The position numbers and the translations under genes were made by a program. From contig JAIPMN010006015.1 of NCBI GenBank assembly GCA_020650975.1, positions 1-22,857 of the forward strand: a stretch of 22,857 nucleotides of DNA, given 5' to 3'. The notes under the pieces were generated by a model. The model searched no databases and was not told where the DNA came from. It was given only the letters and a program-made list of their open reading frames with translations. Positions 1 to 9,728 of this stretch are shown here, piece by piece (positions within the stretch are counted from its first letter, which is position 1; each line of letters opens with the position of its first letter). Source of the DNA: Apostichopus californicus. Lineage: Eukaryota > Echinodermata > Holothuroidea > Aspidochirotida > Stichopodidae.

Positions 1-209
1 TGACAACCAAATCACAATCTTTGCTGAACTTGAAATCAGTCTAATAATATGGATTGGTGGTTTTCGCAGTAGCCTATTACTGGAAATTTGGAGGCAAACA
101 TAAACAACAACTTAAGTTGAAATCATAGTTTTGCCTGGTCCTCAAATTGTCGACTGCTTCCGAATACTGTTCAGGATTCCTGCATGGAAGACTCTGGTCC
201 TCCAAGTTA
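1..209. other. Non-coding, nothing recognised
   Basis: No frame here reads as a known protein. The only local structure is a 12 bp perfect palindrome, CAACTTAAGTTG, at 108-119, which is short enough to be chance. Confidence 0.5.
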
Positions 210-325
210 TCCCCTGACTTCGACAGGCGCGGATCCAGTGGTGTTGACCCCCCCCCCATCCTCATCCTTTCCGCGCCCCTTCTTTTTTCTTTTAATGCTA
301 GATCCGTCCCCGATGGAGGAATGTA
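210..325. repeat. Probable interspersed-repeat fragment with C-run
   Basis: The stretch carries GGCGCGGATCCAGT near 228-241, then a run of ten C at 248-257, a pyrimidine-rich stretch, and GCTAGATCCGTCCCCGATGG near 297-316. Similar GGATCC-plus-C-run segments are common at the edges of repeats in marine invertebrate genomes; this is recalled, not searched. The 87-codon frame on the minus strand and the 61-codon frame on the plus strand across this stretch are best explained by the low-complexity DNA. No terminal repeat or target duplication was found, so the element's limits are unknown. Confidence 0.35.
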
Positions 326-1065
326 AAATAAAGGAATCACAAATTTTCCAACAAAAAAAAAGAAGTTGACTATTCAGTTAATATGTATGCATTTACTATT
401 AAATGTAGGGCTAAAACAAAACCTTTTATCAAATCAACAGAAAGAGCTACGCTGACAACATGTGTGAAATTCAGCTTTAGAATTAATTAGTGGAAGACCT
501 TAATGAATAGGATAATTAACACTATCCCGTTATCAATGGGACCGTTGGTGTCAGATTTAACAGCAATCAAATTTAAAATAATTGTTCATCCGTATTAAGT
601 AATATCCGAGTCACACTGCTTTGAAGCAGGTTAGCCTATATATACTGGGGAAGGGAAATCAAGCCACATATACTTGAAATTGACAACGTGTGGTGGATGT
701 TACTTCAAATAATGTAACGTACGTTTCCATATGCATGGTTCACGCCCTATCCGTACCGTCACGATGAAAAATTGACAGAAGGTGACGCCTGACGGCACCG
801 GTTCTTGTCCGGGTAGGGGGATGGGGAAGTTATCGTCCTTGTGACAATAAACAATAGTTGGTTGCGCTTGCTATATTGATTGCACTTATCACTTGAGGTT
901 TTTCTTTTGGTAATAAAAAGGGGGTAAAAACACAAGCAAACAATATTTGATAGGCTAACAAATACGTCCACCCCGAAAAATGCGACATCAGTTGGTCTAG
1001 TTACCGTAACTATATGCTGTTTAGAGTATTTGTAACGGGTAATGTACATGCATGATCACATTTAC
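326..1065. other. Non-coding, nothing recognised
   Basis: Mixed AT-rich DNA with scattered CpG. Small palindromes are visible (CTGCTTTGAAGCAG near 617, AACGTACGTT near 716), with no target duplication or longer repeat around them. A 96-codon minus-strand frame crosses 759-1049 but shows no domain or splice context I recognise. Confidence 0.45.
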
Positions 1066-1067
1066 AT

Positions 1068-1405
1068 TTTCAAACACAGGTCACAGATTGCGCACTTTCA
1101 GCCCGTTTACCTACGGGCACAGGCTGGGCAGGTGCCCGCCCACAACTATGGAGGAAAATATTCTTTTCCAAGTTTTGTCATTAAAGAGTGCCCTTTCGTT
1201 TTCGATTGATGCCCTTTTGGTGAAAGTTATACATTTAAATTTACTGGAATTTGTGAATGCACAGATGATCCTTTGTGTGGAAAGTTTTTTGTCCCATCAA
1301 ATCAATGTTACATCATATATGTTGCACTGCCCTTTCGACGTTTGTGCCTCCTCCCCCGTAAGGATTGAACCCTCCCCCGCTGCCCATACGTACAAAGTAT
1401 TTTAA
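1068..1405. repeat. Possible degraded interspersed repeat with TGCCCTTT motifs
   Basis: Variants of TGCCCTTT recur near 1187, 1209 and 1328, with a related GTGCCCCTATGGG near 1684. The left part is GC-rich and self-complementary: GCCCGT pairs with ACGGGC around 1100-1118, and GGGCAC with GTGCCC a little further on. A 117-codon plus-strand frame spans the block, but its protein has no recognisable domain and its left end contains an internal near-duplication (two Gly-His-Arg-Leu segments), as expected for repeat DNA. No ends or target duplication can be drawn. Confidence 0.3.
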
Positions 1406-2436
1406 TTTACCATTCCGTGTGACTGCAAGACAGCGTACCAAATGTCAACGGAAGTAAAAGAAAGTTCTCGAAGTAAACAATAAAATTCCACGGAAGTGTA
1501 TAATAGCCCTAAATAGAACTTTTTCTTACTTTTGCATGGGTTTAGCTCACCTGAGAATACAATCAATTTCTATGTGTCTCTCTGACTGTGAGTGGCATGG
1601 ATTCTAATACAAGTATCTGGACGTCTGCAAGGTTTCCCCTGTGGAAGGTGCCAATGTCCTCTCCCCCCCTCGAAAAACTGAGGTGCCCCTATGGGATTCT
1701 GATCTTAAACCTAAAAATATAATAACCGTTATCGATGTTAGTTAAATGATGTAAGTTAGGCATAGTTTCGAAGAGCTGCCGTTTTGTCAAAGTGTAATTT
1801 TAAAAAGTAATTACACGGCGAATCATTTTATAATTATGCAAGCTTTTTCTTTGTTTTTGTCATAGATCATTTTAGACTCATCATTGCAAAAACTCATCTG
1901 CATCAATATTTTTACTGCTTTTAGACGTTCAAAGGACTCTAGTTTGCTATGATATCGTAAATTTCGCTAAATTTGAGCGTGGACAGGGTGGAGAGAATCG
2001 CAAATAACCCGATTTGCTCGTAAAAGTGAGTTTGGTAAGTACGGCCACAGCAATGTGGGATCACTGTGGACCAATAATGGTGATGTAGGAAATATTAATA
2101 TGCAGTGTACTAAAGGTTTCAGCTCATAAAAGGTACATCTATAGTTTACGTTACTTCACCGTGAATTAGCAAGACGGGATGGTGTGTCAATGGCCGATGT
2201 ATGTGATGTGCGTGAAAGTGCTTCTTATTCACCCAGTCAGAATATCGAACCACATCACACCGTTCTTTTCTGCCATATTAAAGGTATATTCCGTTGGCAG
2301 ATATTGTAATACTTATCTTACATAGATAAATCTTTTACACTCTTTATTGAAAAGCCCATCTCAATGATCTTGTGGCTTAACTCAAGATATAAATGACCGG
2401 AATTTGAAACTGCACACTATAAAGTATAGATCGACA
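1406..2436. other. Non-coding, nothing recognised
   Basis: No supported gene. It contains a C-rich run near 1660-1670 beside GTGCCCC text resembling the block to the left. Donor-like strings GTGAGT and GTAAGT near 2026-2039 have no convincing exon in front of them. Confidence 0.45.
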
Positions 2437-2510
2437 GCCCCGTAGCCAGGGTGTGACACAGGGGTCGTGCCTCAAGTCCACTTGTCCCACTCTGTCCCAC
2501 CTTCATGTGT
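2437..2510. repeat. Possible interspersed-repeat fragment
   Basis: The text CCCCGTAGCCAGGGTGTGAC followed by GGGGTCGTGCC is of a kind I associate with repeat ends in invertebrate genomes. This is recall only. Short open frames run through it on both strands (2417-2695 minus, 2467-2730 plus), which points to low stop density rather than coding. Confidence 0.25.
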
Positions 2511-2874
2511 ACAAAAACTTCACAGGATACATAACTCGAGTTTTGTGCCTCTCCATGAATTGTTGCTGTCACTCCAACTGAGACTTTTTGGCTACAGTCC
2601 TGTGTTTTGCACAAAAGGTACAAAATGTCGAGCAATATTCTTATGCAAGCAACTTCAGCCACCGGAATATCACCTGAAGTCTCATGAGATATCACAGCCT
2701 AGTGTGTGTATCTTCACTATAATAAAGTAGCAATACCCATGCATACATCAATGTGTTAAAACGTGTTACAACAAAACTATGCTGACATTTGCCAATTCAA
2801 GTAGATTTGGTCATGGTCAAACCTGGCATCCATACTATTTACCTTGCTGCCTAGTCAACCATGTAGCATTATCC

Positions 2875-3165
2875 CGTTTGTTTCTCACGGTAACTCCTTT
2901 TGAAGTTTCTACGCGCGGGAGAGGACAAAATCACGGAATAGCAATCTTACTAGAAGGCAACGTTTTCATCAGACTGCTGGAATTAAAGTGTGATTATGCC
3001 TGTTCTTAGGAGGAAAAACAAAAAGAGCAACAAAAAGTCTGGTAAGTTGGATCTCGGATGATGTGTTATTTAATTCAGAGTCCGAGTCTCAGGCCGTACC
3101 TGGTAACCCTAGGGTGACCGTGTCGTCTGCTGGTCGGAACTTTTGGTAACGGCTAGGCTAGGACT
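2875..3165 (+). promoter_or_regulatory. CpG-enriched candidate promoter and 5' UTR around exon 1a
   Basis: About 14 CpG dinucleotides fall in this stretch, including CTACGCGCGGG near 2911, against roughly one CpG in 18061-18660. It surrounds the candidate first exon at 2996-3041. CpG retention around first exons is usual for active promoters in animals with mosaic methylation. No TATA box or initiator was identified, so the transcription start is not located. Confidence 0.3.
2996..3041 (+). CDS. Candidate first coding exon 1a (partial gene, unknown product)
   Basis: Starts at ATG 2996 with A at -3. An in-frame TAA at 2984-2986 makes this the first usable start. The exon encodes MPVLRRKNKKSNKKS plus the first base of a further codon (G), then meets a consensus donor, GTAAGT, at 3042-3047. 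The intron is therefore phase 1. The peptide is strongly basic (Arg/Lys in 7 of 15 residues), which would suit a nuclear, nucleolar or acidic-membrane-contacting N terminus, but no family is recognised. The CpG-rich surroundings support a promoter. The next exon is not visible in the window. A chance ATG followed by a GTAAGT is possible, since the exon is only 46 bp. Confidence 0.38.
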
Positions 3166-3440
3166 GTGCTACATTGCTAGCAAGCCTTCTTATAAACCCT
3201 CACCAAGTCTAGGCTAGGCCTAGTCGAGTAGTACTAGTTGCACAGTGTCAATAGGACTAGTAATATACTCGTAAATAATTCTCTTACAGTCAGATGACTC
3301 TGTATAGATTTAAATATAGTGCTCAGTTCCTGAACTTATTCATCTGACCGTTTGAGGCAAAGTCCTAGGGCCTAAGTTTAGATCAAGTGCTCGAGAAGCA
3401 TACTGTAATTTACAGTTGGCCTACTATTTAGTAGCATGGA
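3048..3440 (+). other. Start of putative first intron
   Basis: Follows the donor at 3042. Rich in 'ctaggctagg' and 'taggcctag' strings at 3153-3225, which form small local palindromes. No gene is supported. Confidence 0.3.
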
Positions 3441-3443
3441 CAC

Positions 3444-3896
3444 TTCCAATTCCGGACACCTAAGCCTTAAAACACCCCAAAACTATATCTTCTTGTATAA
3501 ATCACCTGAAAATATACTTGATATGGTGGGAGAAGTGTGTTATATTACGATACACGGCCAAACTTTCTTTCCTGCAAACTGTTTTCACGTTGTATTCCAA
3601 GAAGAATCTTGTGATTGTGGAACTGGTATTTCTTTGCTAGAGTATTGCCAATTTCGGACACACAGTCCCACAGTGTGGCGCTAGTGATAAGATTGGTGGC
3701 GCAGTTGCTCTTTCAGTAATTATAACAGACTTCATAGATCTCCGTCATTTTATTGACAAATATGTAAGTATTTACTTGCACACGGGTCATTTCGTACTTG
3801 TTGGTGAAATTTGGCTCTTCCTGTAGGTTGTCATGGTGAAATCGTGCATTTCGTAGGGGTGTCCGAAATTGGCAGTGTTCCGAAATTAGCAATACT
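3444..3896. repeat. Inverted-repeat cluster around a CCAATTTCGGACAC motif
   Basis: A 21 bp segment at 3641-3661 (core TTGCCAATTTCGGACAC) is matched in reverse complement at 3875-3896 with one substitution and one single-base indel. A second inverted copy, GTGTCCGAAATTGGCA, abuts it at 3859-3874, and a further direct relative, TTCCAATTCCGGACACC, lies at 3444-3460. Between them GTGGCGC is repeated at 3675 and 3696. The 256 bp span 3641-3896 has the size and shape of a miniature inverted-repeat element, but I found no target duplication. An 82-codon frame at 3436-3684 is broken up by these motifs and is not convincing. Confidence 0.45.
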
Positions 3897-5350
3897 GACT
3901 ATACTATTAGTCCTAGTGCCTAGGCCTATTATGTATTGGGTGGTTGATGTGTTGGTACTGTGCAGTGTAGAGTAATTTAGGGAAAAGTAAAACGTACAGG
4001 GGTTGTCTCCCTAAAACAGATAGCTACATGAAGCTGAAGTGTTAAGGCTACTGTGACACTGCTGTCAGAACAGTGTGTGGTACGGTTAAGGGAGTTAACA
4101 GTTCTGAACTTCAACATTTTCTAGACATTTAAGAGTGTTAAGTTAGACTTACTTATTAATTTTCTTAATGAGATGAAGTGCTTTATTTGTGGAGGTGGCA
4201 TTAAACTACTGCTTGAAGTTTCAACATGTGTAACCATTATTTTTGAATTTCTAACATAATTCCATGCAGGGAGCAATATTGATGACCAGCTTTAAACACA
4301 TCCTCTTGGGGAAACAAATTTGAGCCCCTCCCCCCTCCTTCCCCACCCCAAAAAATCAGGTCTGCAATGCTACATGTTATGAGCACCTTGACTTGGTATC
4401 TTAAAGTGAACATTTAAAAATGAATGAAGATATCATGTAACCCTCTTTTCAGTGGTACCTCCTACAGTGGTAACATTGATAATGTATTTTCGATGGTCTC
4501 AGTTTTCTCACTCTCCCATTTGCAATGACAACTTCCAAAAAAGTTCAGTTTTTCACTTAGCTGAATTTTGAAAGGCATATGACCCTCAGACCCTTTGAAG
4601 TCTACAACAGTAATTGGTCTTCTCAAATCGATTTGCAAACCTGTTTATTGAAAGCTATAAATTGTTTTCTGATACATCTTTATGGGTTAATAAAGTTTGT
4701 TGAATTTCAAGCTTGGCATGTTGGAAAACTACTTGAGAAAGATGAATCCCCAAGCAGCTCTACCATAGTAAAGCTGATTGCATGTGTATATATGTATTGC
4801 AGTTTCAAATGCTAAAATTTGATACAAACAAATTGTTGTTCAAATCTGTGCAATGAGAACTTGCTATGTACAGTACCAGCAATATTATTACAATATTAGA
4901 ACTCATAGTCTCAAAATCTCAAGTAGATTTTGAGTCTCTATAGTCACGGATCTTACTTTAATATTAATTATTCGTGGCTGTAAGTAAGTGTGTTAAAAAA
5001 TAGTTAGAAAACTTGAAGACTGCAGGGTATGGATATTGGATAATACTGTTTTGATTATTAATTCTAGATGGGCCTCAATGGTTTGATTGCCTCCTGTAGT
5101 GTTTGTTACAGACAGATCTTAGAAGTGATGATAGATTTATTTTGCAACATGAGGGCCTCTAGATAAGATTCACAAATATCATTTGGAAAAACATCCTGCT
5201 GGGTAAACCTGTGGGCTGCGTCTGACATTCTACATACAGCTGTACTTCAAAGAAATGAACTTTTGTTAGATGGCTTATATTGCCAGAGTAAAGTTCGATC
5301 CTTCAATATTCCATTTTGAATGAATTTATAATATTTTGTTTATCGTACTG
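3897..5350. other. Non-coding, probably intronic
   Basis: AT-rich with few CpG. A pyrimidine-rich patch lies at 4326-4350. A 78-codon frame at 4579-4815 has no recognisable domain or splice signals. A small hairpin at 4910-4934 is listed separately. Confidence 0.45.
4910..4934. repeat. Short perfect hairpin
   Basis: Arms CTCAAAATCT (4910-4919) and AGATTTTGAG (4925-4934) pair perfectly over 10 bp with a 5-nt loop. No direct repeats abut it, unlike the hairpins at 7102 and 13623. Confidence 0.6.
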
Positions 5351-5357
5351 TATTATA

Positions 5358-6141
5358 CGGGTACACGTTTTCAGTCCGACACGTTTTCAGTCCGAAAAAA
5401 TGAGTTTTCAGTCCGACACGTTTTCAGTCTGAAAATAAAATACACGTTTTCAGTCCGAAAATAAAATAAATGTTTTCAGTCCGACACGTTTTTGGTCCGA
5501 AAATAAAATACACATTTTTAGTCCTATTATTTTTCTTCAATAATCTATAATGTAAATCACCTGAACCACCTACCAAAGTTTCCTCACGGATAAAACGGGA
5601 TAATTCTAGCTTGTTTTGTAAACTTTGCTGGTTAATTTGTTGTTCTTCGTAGTAATATTCTCATACCCCAAGGTGTGTAGTCGGAAATGTTTCATGTGCG
5701 ATGTTCTGAGGTGAGGTGTCCGCTTTCGTTTGGACAAAAACTACAATTTACATGCATCTTGATGCGGAATAGAGCAGTGTTTCGTCTAATATGAAAAAAA
5801 AGGCCCTCACTATATGGGTGAAAAAGTAATAACGTGATTTCAAATAATCCCTGGGCTCAACCCATGCAACAACAAGGATAATTAAGTGTATATACGCGCC
5901 ATCCATGACATCCTACGACCGAACTATAACGCAACCGTGCGTGGTGATCACTTGTCGAAATGTTCCTAACTCCCACATTGCATTACAGGGTTGTTTAAAT
6001 ATTGGTGATATGATGACATTAAAACTGCTTACATTCCCCGACTGAAAACGTGTATTTCATTTTCGGACTGAAAACGTGTATTTCATTTTCGGACTGAAAA
6101 CTTGTCGGACTGAAATTTTGTCGGACTGAGGGGTGCACCCC
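5358..6141. mobile_element. Non-autonomous DNA transposon (MITE-like) with subterminal repeat arrays
   Basis: A 784 bp element is bounded on both sides by TATTATA (5351-5357 and 6142-6148). The duplication can be read as 8 bp, TATTATAC, because C follows each copy. The ends are CGGGTACAC on the left and GTGCACCCC on the right, an imperfect 9 bp terminal inverted repeat. The left subterminal block 5363-5524 carries about eight copies of a motif like ACACGTTTTCAGTCCGA, spaced mostly 16 or 26 bp apart. The right block 6038-6141 carries about five copies of it in the opposite orientation. The interior has no frame of 60 codons or more and more CpG than its flanks. Clustered subterminal motifs are typical transposase-binding arrays. 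The superfamily is unresolved: a 7-8 bp duplication would suit hAT or P-like groups, but the ends are not diagnostic. It probably moved using a transposase supplied in trans. Confidence 0.75.
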
Positions 6142-6149
6142 TATTATAC

Positions 6150-7094
6150 ATGCCATTTTTGCGGTTTCTCTTTTTGAAGCTACCACAAACTCAGATTGAA
6201 TTAATTATAGTACTGCAAATATTTAGAGCAATTCCAGAATATTAGGTATTTTCAAACCATTTCCCTTCCACACCAGTTTGTTCAGAGATGATTGTGATTA
6301 TTACAAAAGAGGTCACATACGCTGTTTTGAAAACCTTTATCACACATGATGATAACAATGAGACTGAATACTGTATGAGTTTTAACTTGTAGGAAGTGAT
6401 TGTACCTAGTGTTAAAGCCATCCTGATCAAAAATAAATCAAAGAGATGTGTAAAATTGCCATCAACATAATTCAATGTTGCTTTACATAATTACTTTCCA
6501 TGCCGTTGAACCATTGCAAACTGTGAGCTTGGTTCAAGCATAACAACTTCCATGCAGGCCCAAGGTACTGTACATTTCCACAATCTTGTGCAGTGTTAAT
6601 TGACTTTCAGCAAATACCAACCTGTCCTGACAGAGAGTCAAGCTGTGAACCACTCCTGGCATCCAGAGGGCAAAACCAAATCTAAGAGGTTGGTTGACCT
6701 TCAGACAACTTTTCAAACCCATTATCCTCTGTTTGGAATGTCTTTGGTGGTCACAGCCTTAGAGCAAATTTAAACTTCAAAGGGTGACAGTACCCAAATA
6801 ATAATTCTTTGCTCAAGCCTTAAAGCTTTGTTATATTTACCCTAATCGAAAACGTTTCAACCCCTTTTTCCCTTTTTCCAATTATCCATAGCTGGCCTGC
6901 AGACAGAATGAGCTACTATAAGTTTTTCATTGACATGTGCAACAGGTGGAGATGTACTGTACATACTACCCATACATAGTACAATATTCACTGCAATACA
7001 GTATTAGAAGCACATTCATATATTATTAATGAAAAACTGTTTTATAATGTACATACACATATATGTCTACATTGTCTGCACTTAGCTCAGGATA
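6150..7094. other. Non-coding, probably intronic
   Basis: AT-rich, CpG-poor DNA. Frames of 77 and 62 codons on the minus strand (6242-6475 and 6534-6722) have no recognisable content. No repeats of note. Confidence 0.45.
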
Positions 7095-7136
7095 CACAAA
7101 CCAGGGAGTTGTTATGGAACAACTCCCTGCACAAAC
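7095..7136. mobile_element. Micro-foldback insertion: 28 bp hairpin with 7 bp flanking direct repeats
   Basis: A perfect hairpin occupies 7102-7129: arm CAGGGAGTTGTT (7102-7113), loop ATGG (7114-7117), arm AACAACTCCCTG (7118-7129). Immediately outside each arm lies the identical heptamer CACAAAC (7095-7101 and 7130-7136), with no gap and no further match beyond it. This is the layout expected for an insertion with a 7 bp target-site duplication. It is far too small to encode anything. A local template-switch event during replication or repair is an alternative origin. Confidence 0.6.
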
Positions 7137-9604
7137 TCTCTAAGTATATATTTTTTAATATTAATGATTGCTTTTAAATGTGTGCATTATCATATAAATT
7201 TGGACAGTGCTATTAGTGTCTAGGTGGAAATTAGTGGACAGGGATGACAAAATACCAGCAGACAGAAATGTCTGTTAAGTGTGTGATGCAAATTGGTTTT
7301 CAACATTGTTTCAATTCGTGTATTTCAGCTGGGTCTTCTAATTGTGGTTGGTATATAATGCATACAATGTAAAGAGTTCAAATGCAGAACCAAACTATGT
7401 TTCTCGTAAACAAAACCCTTGTACATCAGGCTTGCATCTCTTTGTGATTTTTACTGGCATCATCCAAATCCTAATGTATCTATATCAATGAAGATGTCAA
7501 TTTCTTATTTTCCAAAGTAGCTGAGGGAAGGATAAGAATCATAAAAAGACTAGAACCAAACATCTCTTAACCTACAAGTCAAATCCAGACAAACCTGGTT
7601 AATGTCAAGTATATTATTAACTCCAACTGGGAAATTTCCAGTCTTCATGTTGTCCTGGCAATTATTCTGATCTGTCACCACAAAAGTTACAACAAAGTTT
7701 TATTCACAAATTTAGCTTGAAAATGACTACCGAAAAAAGAAGCATGGAATGTGACCATCGGATATTAATATTGACTTATTCTTTATGTGCATGTTTTCTT
7801 GTGAACACACTTTGCCTTTTCCCTAGTGGCTCCTCCAGGCTCTTGCAGGGAATAATTTAGTGTTCAAATTTTATGAGCAGTTTCGAAGGCGCTGAACTTT
7901 CTCTTTTATAATTATAATACAGTTACTGTGATGCAAAAGCTGCTATTTTTCTTTGTACAAGTTTGTATGGAAATTGGCCCATTTTGTATAGCATTTTGTC
8001 CTTTTTTGTTAGCCATAGGGGATAAATGTTTTCCACGTCTTGTGTGTTCTCATGGTTGATATCATCTCCATCTTGTAAGAATGTGATCCATCTCTGTGGT
8101 ATCTCCTATTTGTTTACTCTCTGTCAAGAACTTGTAATAATCAAACAAGATAAGTGGAGAATGTTCCTTGTGTAAGCAATGGAAATTCTCACACCAAGGA
8201 TCAGCTGAAAGATCTCAAAGGTTTATTTATTTTTTATTTCAGGTTGGGTCAACCGACCCTCTCTGTGGGATATTTTCAGCCTTTTGGGTATTTGATTGAA
8301 AATAGTATCAGCATCTTTCATGAGCAAATGAAATGTGTTTGATGGACTTGGAAACAATGCCAATTGACATTCATTCACACATTTTAATTGTCAACTGAAT
8401 CGATTGGAAATTGATGGTGAAATCTCCTTTTTGAAGTACATTTTAACTAAACAAATGAAATGGTTGATGACCTACTGTATATATATATATAGGTTAGAGG
8501 ATGATTAACTTAGATCTTGAAAAGTCTTGTCCTGTCAGTAGTAATTCAGCTGAAACCACTTTGATATTAGCGAATTAAGTAGAGTAGCAGATCTCCCAGC
8601 AGTGTTGGTGTTGTAATCTGGAATTGTTATCTCGTTATCATTTTCTGTGTGTTTATACTATAGCTTTGTTAGTGTTAATTGGCAGTCCATTTGAGAGTGC
8701 TTCACAACCAACTATCAGCCTGAGGCTGGTAGTGAGGTATTTAAAGCAGCCTCTTGAGCTAATTCAAAACCCTTTTCTAAATCTTACTGTGGATTGCACT
8801 TGATCACCCTCTCATGCAGGTTTTTTGTTGGCTCCCAAATTCCAGTCAATGAAGTTGATTTGACCTGCAATATTTTGTTCCTGTGACACGTTTCATAGTG
8901 ATAGTAAATTACATTTGATCCAAATTGACAAAGTGTCAAAAAGTTACACTTATAGTTCATTAAGTTGACTTGTTGACTTATCAAACTTAATGAATGTACT
9001 GTCTTTTGTTGATGAGATTTTAGTTTTAAAGTAATTTGAAAAGATTTCATAAAAATAACGCAAAACAGGCACCCAATCTCAAATTGAACTGCTAGTGCAG
9101 AAGATGTACTACTGTAGAGTTCCAATTTTTCAATGTCAACATGTACGTATAATGCCAGGATGTGATCAACAGGCCTTTAATATGCTGTATATATTCAAGA
9201 CATGCAATTTACATGCATTTACATGAATATGGAGCCGTTTGCCTTTAAAAACCCGTCTTCATTGTATTTGATTCTGCTTAATCCTTACTTTAAAAGCATT
9301 GCACATGAATAAATTGTGTGGTGCATACATCTTTAAAGGAGCTGCAAAGTGAAACATTAAGAAGCATCCAACCCAAATATATTCAAAGACTGCTAAATTT
9401 GATTGTAGCAAACTTGGAAACACCAAAGTTCTCTCCAACTACTAAATTAGCTATGAATCGCATGGAAATAGCAATCTTTCCAAAACTGGCACAGACAGCC
9501 TCATGTCAGTGTGATTTGCATGCAGCTTTGTGGTCAATTTAACACATTTAGCATGTTTTGGTGCATATCATAAAGTCCCTTTATAGATGATGATCCATTA
9601 TCAG
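7137..9604. other. Non-coding, probably intronic
   Basis: Long AT-rich stretch with almost no CpG. It contains a (TA)7 microsatellite at 8478-8491, a 23 bp near-palindrome at 8711-8733, and TTTACATG repeated near 9210-9227. The longest frame, 113 codons on the minus strand at 8784-9125, shows no domain. A 74-codon frame at 9318-9542 is discussed among the rejected items. Confidence 0.45.
8711..8733. repeat. Short near-perfect palindrome
   Basis: ACTATCAGCCT (8711-8721) and AGGCTGGTAGT (8723-8733) are inverted copies with one mismatch around a single central base. There is no flanking duplication. Confidence 0.55.
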
Positions 9605-9607
9605 GGA

Positions 9608-9728
9608 GATGACAACTGGTTCTATCAGTAAGGTAGAGAATCTCAGATGACAACTGGTTCTATCAGTCAGTTAGGCAGAATCTCAGTTGACAACTGGTTC
9701 TATCAGTAAGGCAGAACCTCAGTTGACA
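9608..9728. repeat. Tandem repeat, three units of 36-40 bp
   Basis: Three consecutive units at 9608-9645 (38 bp), 9646-9685 (40 bp) and 9686-9721 (36 bp) share the core TGACAACTGGTTCTATCAGT followed by AAGG or TTAGG, CAGAA and CTCA. A partial fourth start, GTTGACA, follows at 9722-9728. Unit 2 has an internal CAGT duplication that accounts for its extra length. Units 2 and 3 share GGCAGAA while unit 1 has GGTAGAGAA, so unit 1 is the most diverged copy. Confidence 0.85.

Noticed and set aside
1052-1405. 117-codon plus-strand frame
   Set aside because: Overlaps repeat-like DNA with recurring words. No domain, and an internal near-duplication at its start.
1545-1620. Minus-strand CAG|GTGAGC donor preceded by an ATG
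   Set aside because: The frame from that ATG meets a stop before the donor.
5281-5300. tRNA-like B-box text (AGTTCGATCC)
   Set aside because: No matching A-box or cloverleaf pairing upstream.
5363-5524. Regularly spaced repeats resembling a CRISPR array
   Set aside because: Units are degenerate, spacing is 16 or 26 bp with no unique spacers, they recur inverted at the other end of a transposon, and the DNA is eukaryotic.
9318-9542. 74-codon frame with a segment like ELQ..TLRSIQPKYIQRLL, faintly resembling the C-terminal helix of Tc1/mariner-type transposases
   Set aside because: No catalytic-core or terminal motif precedes or follows it, and no inverted repeats bound it. A dozen loosely similar residues are not enough.
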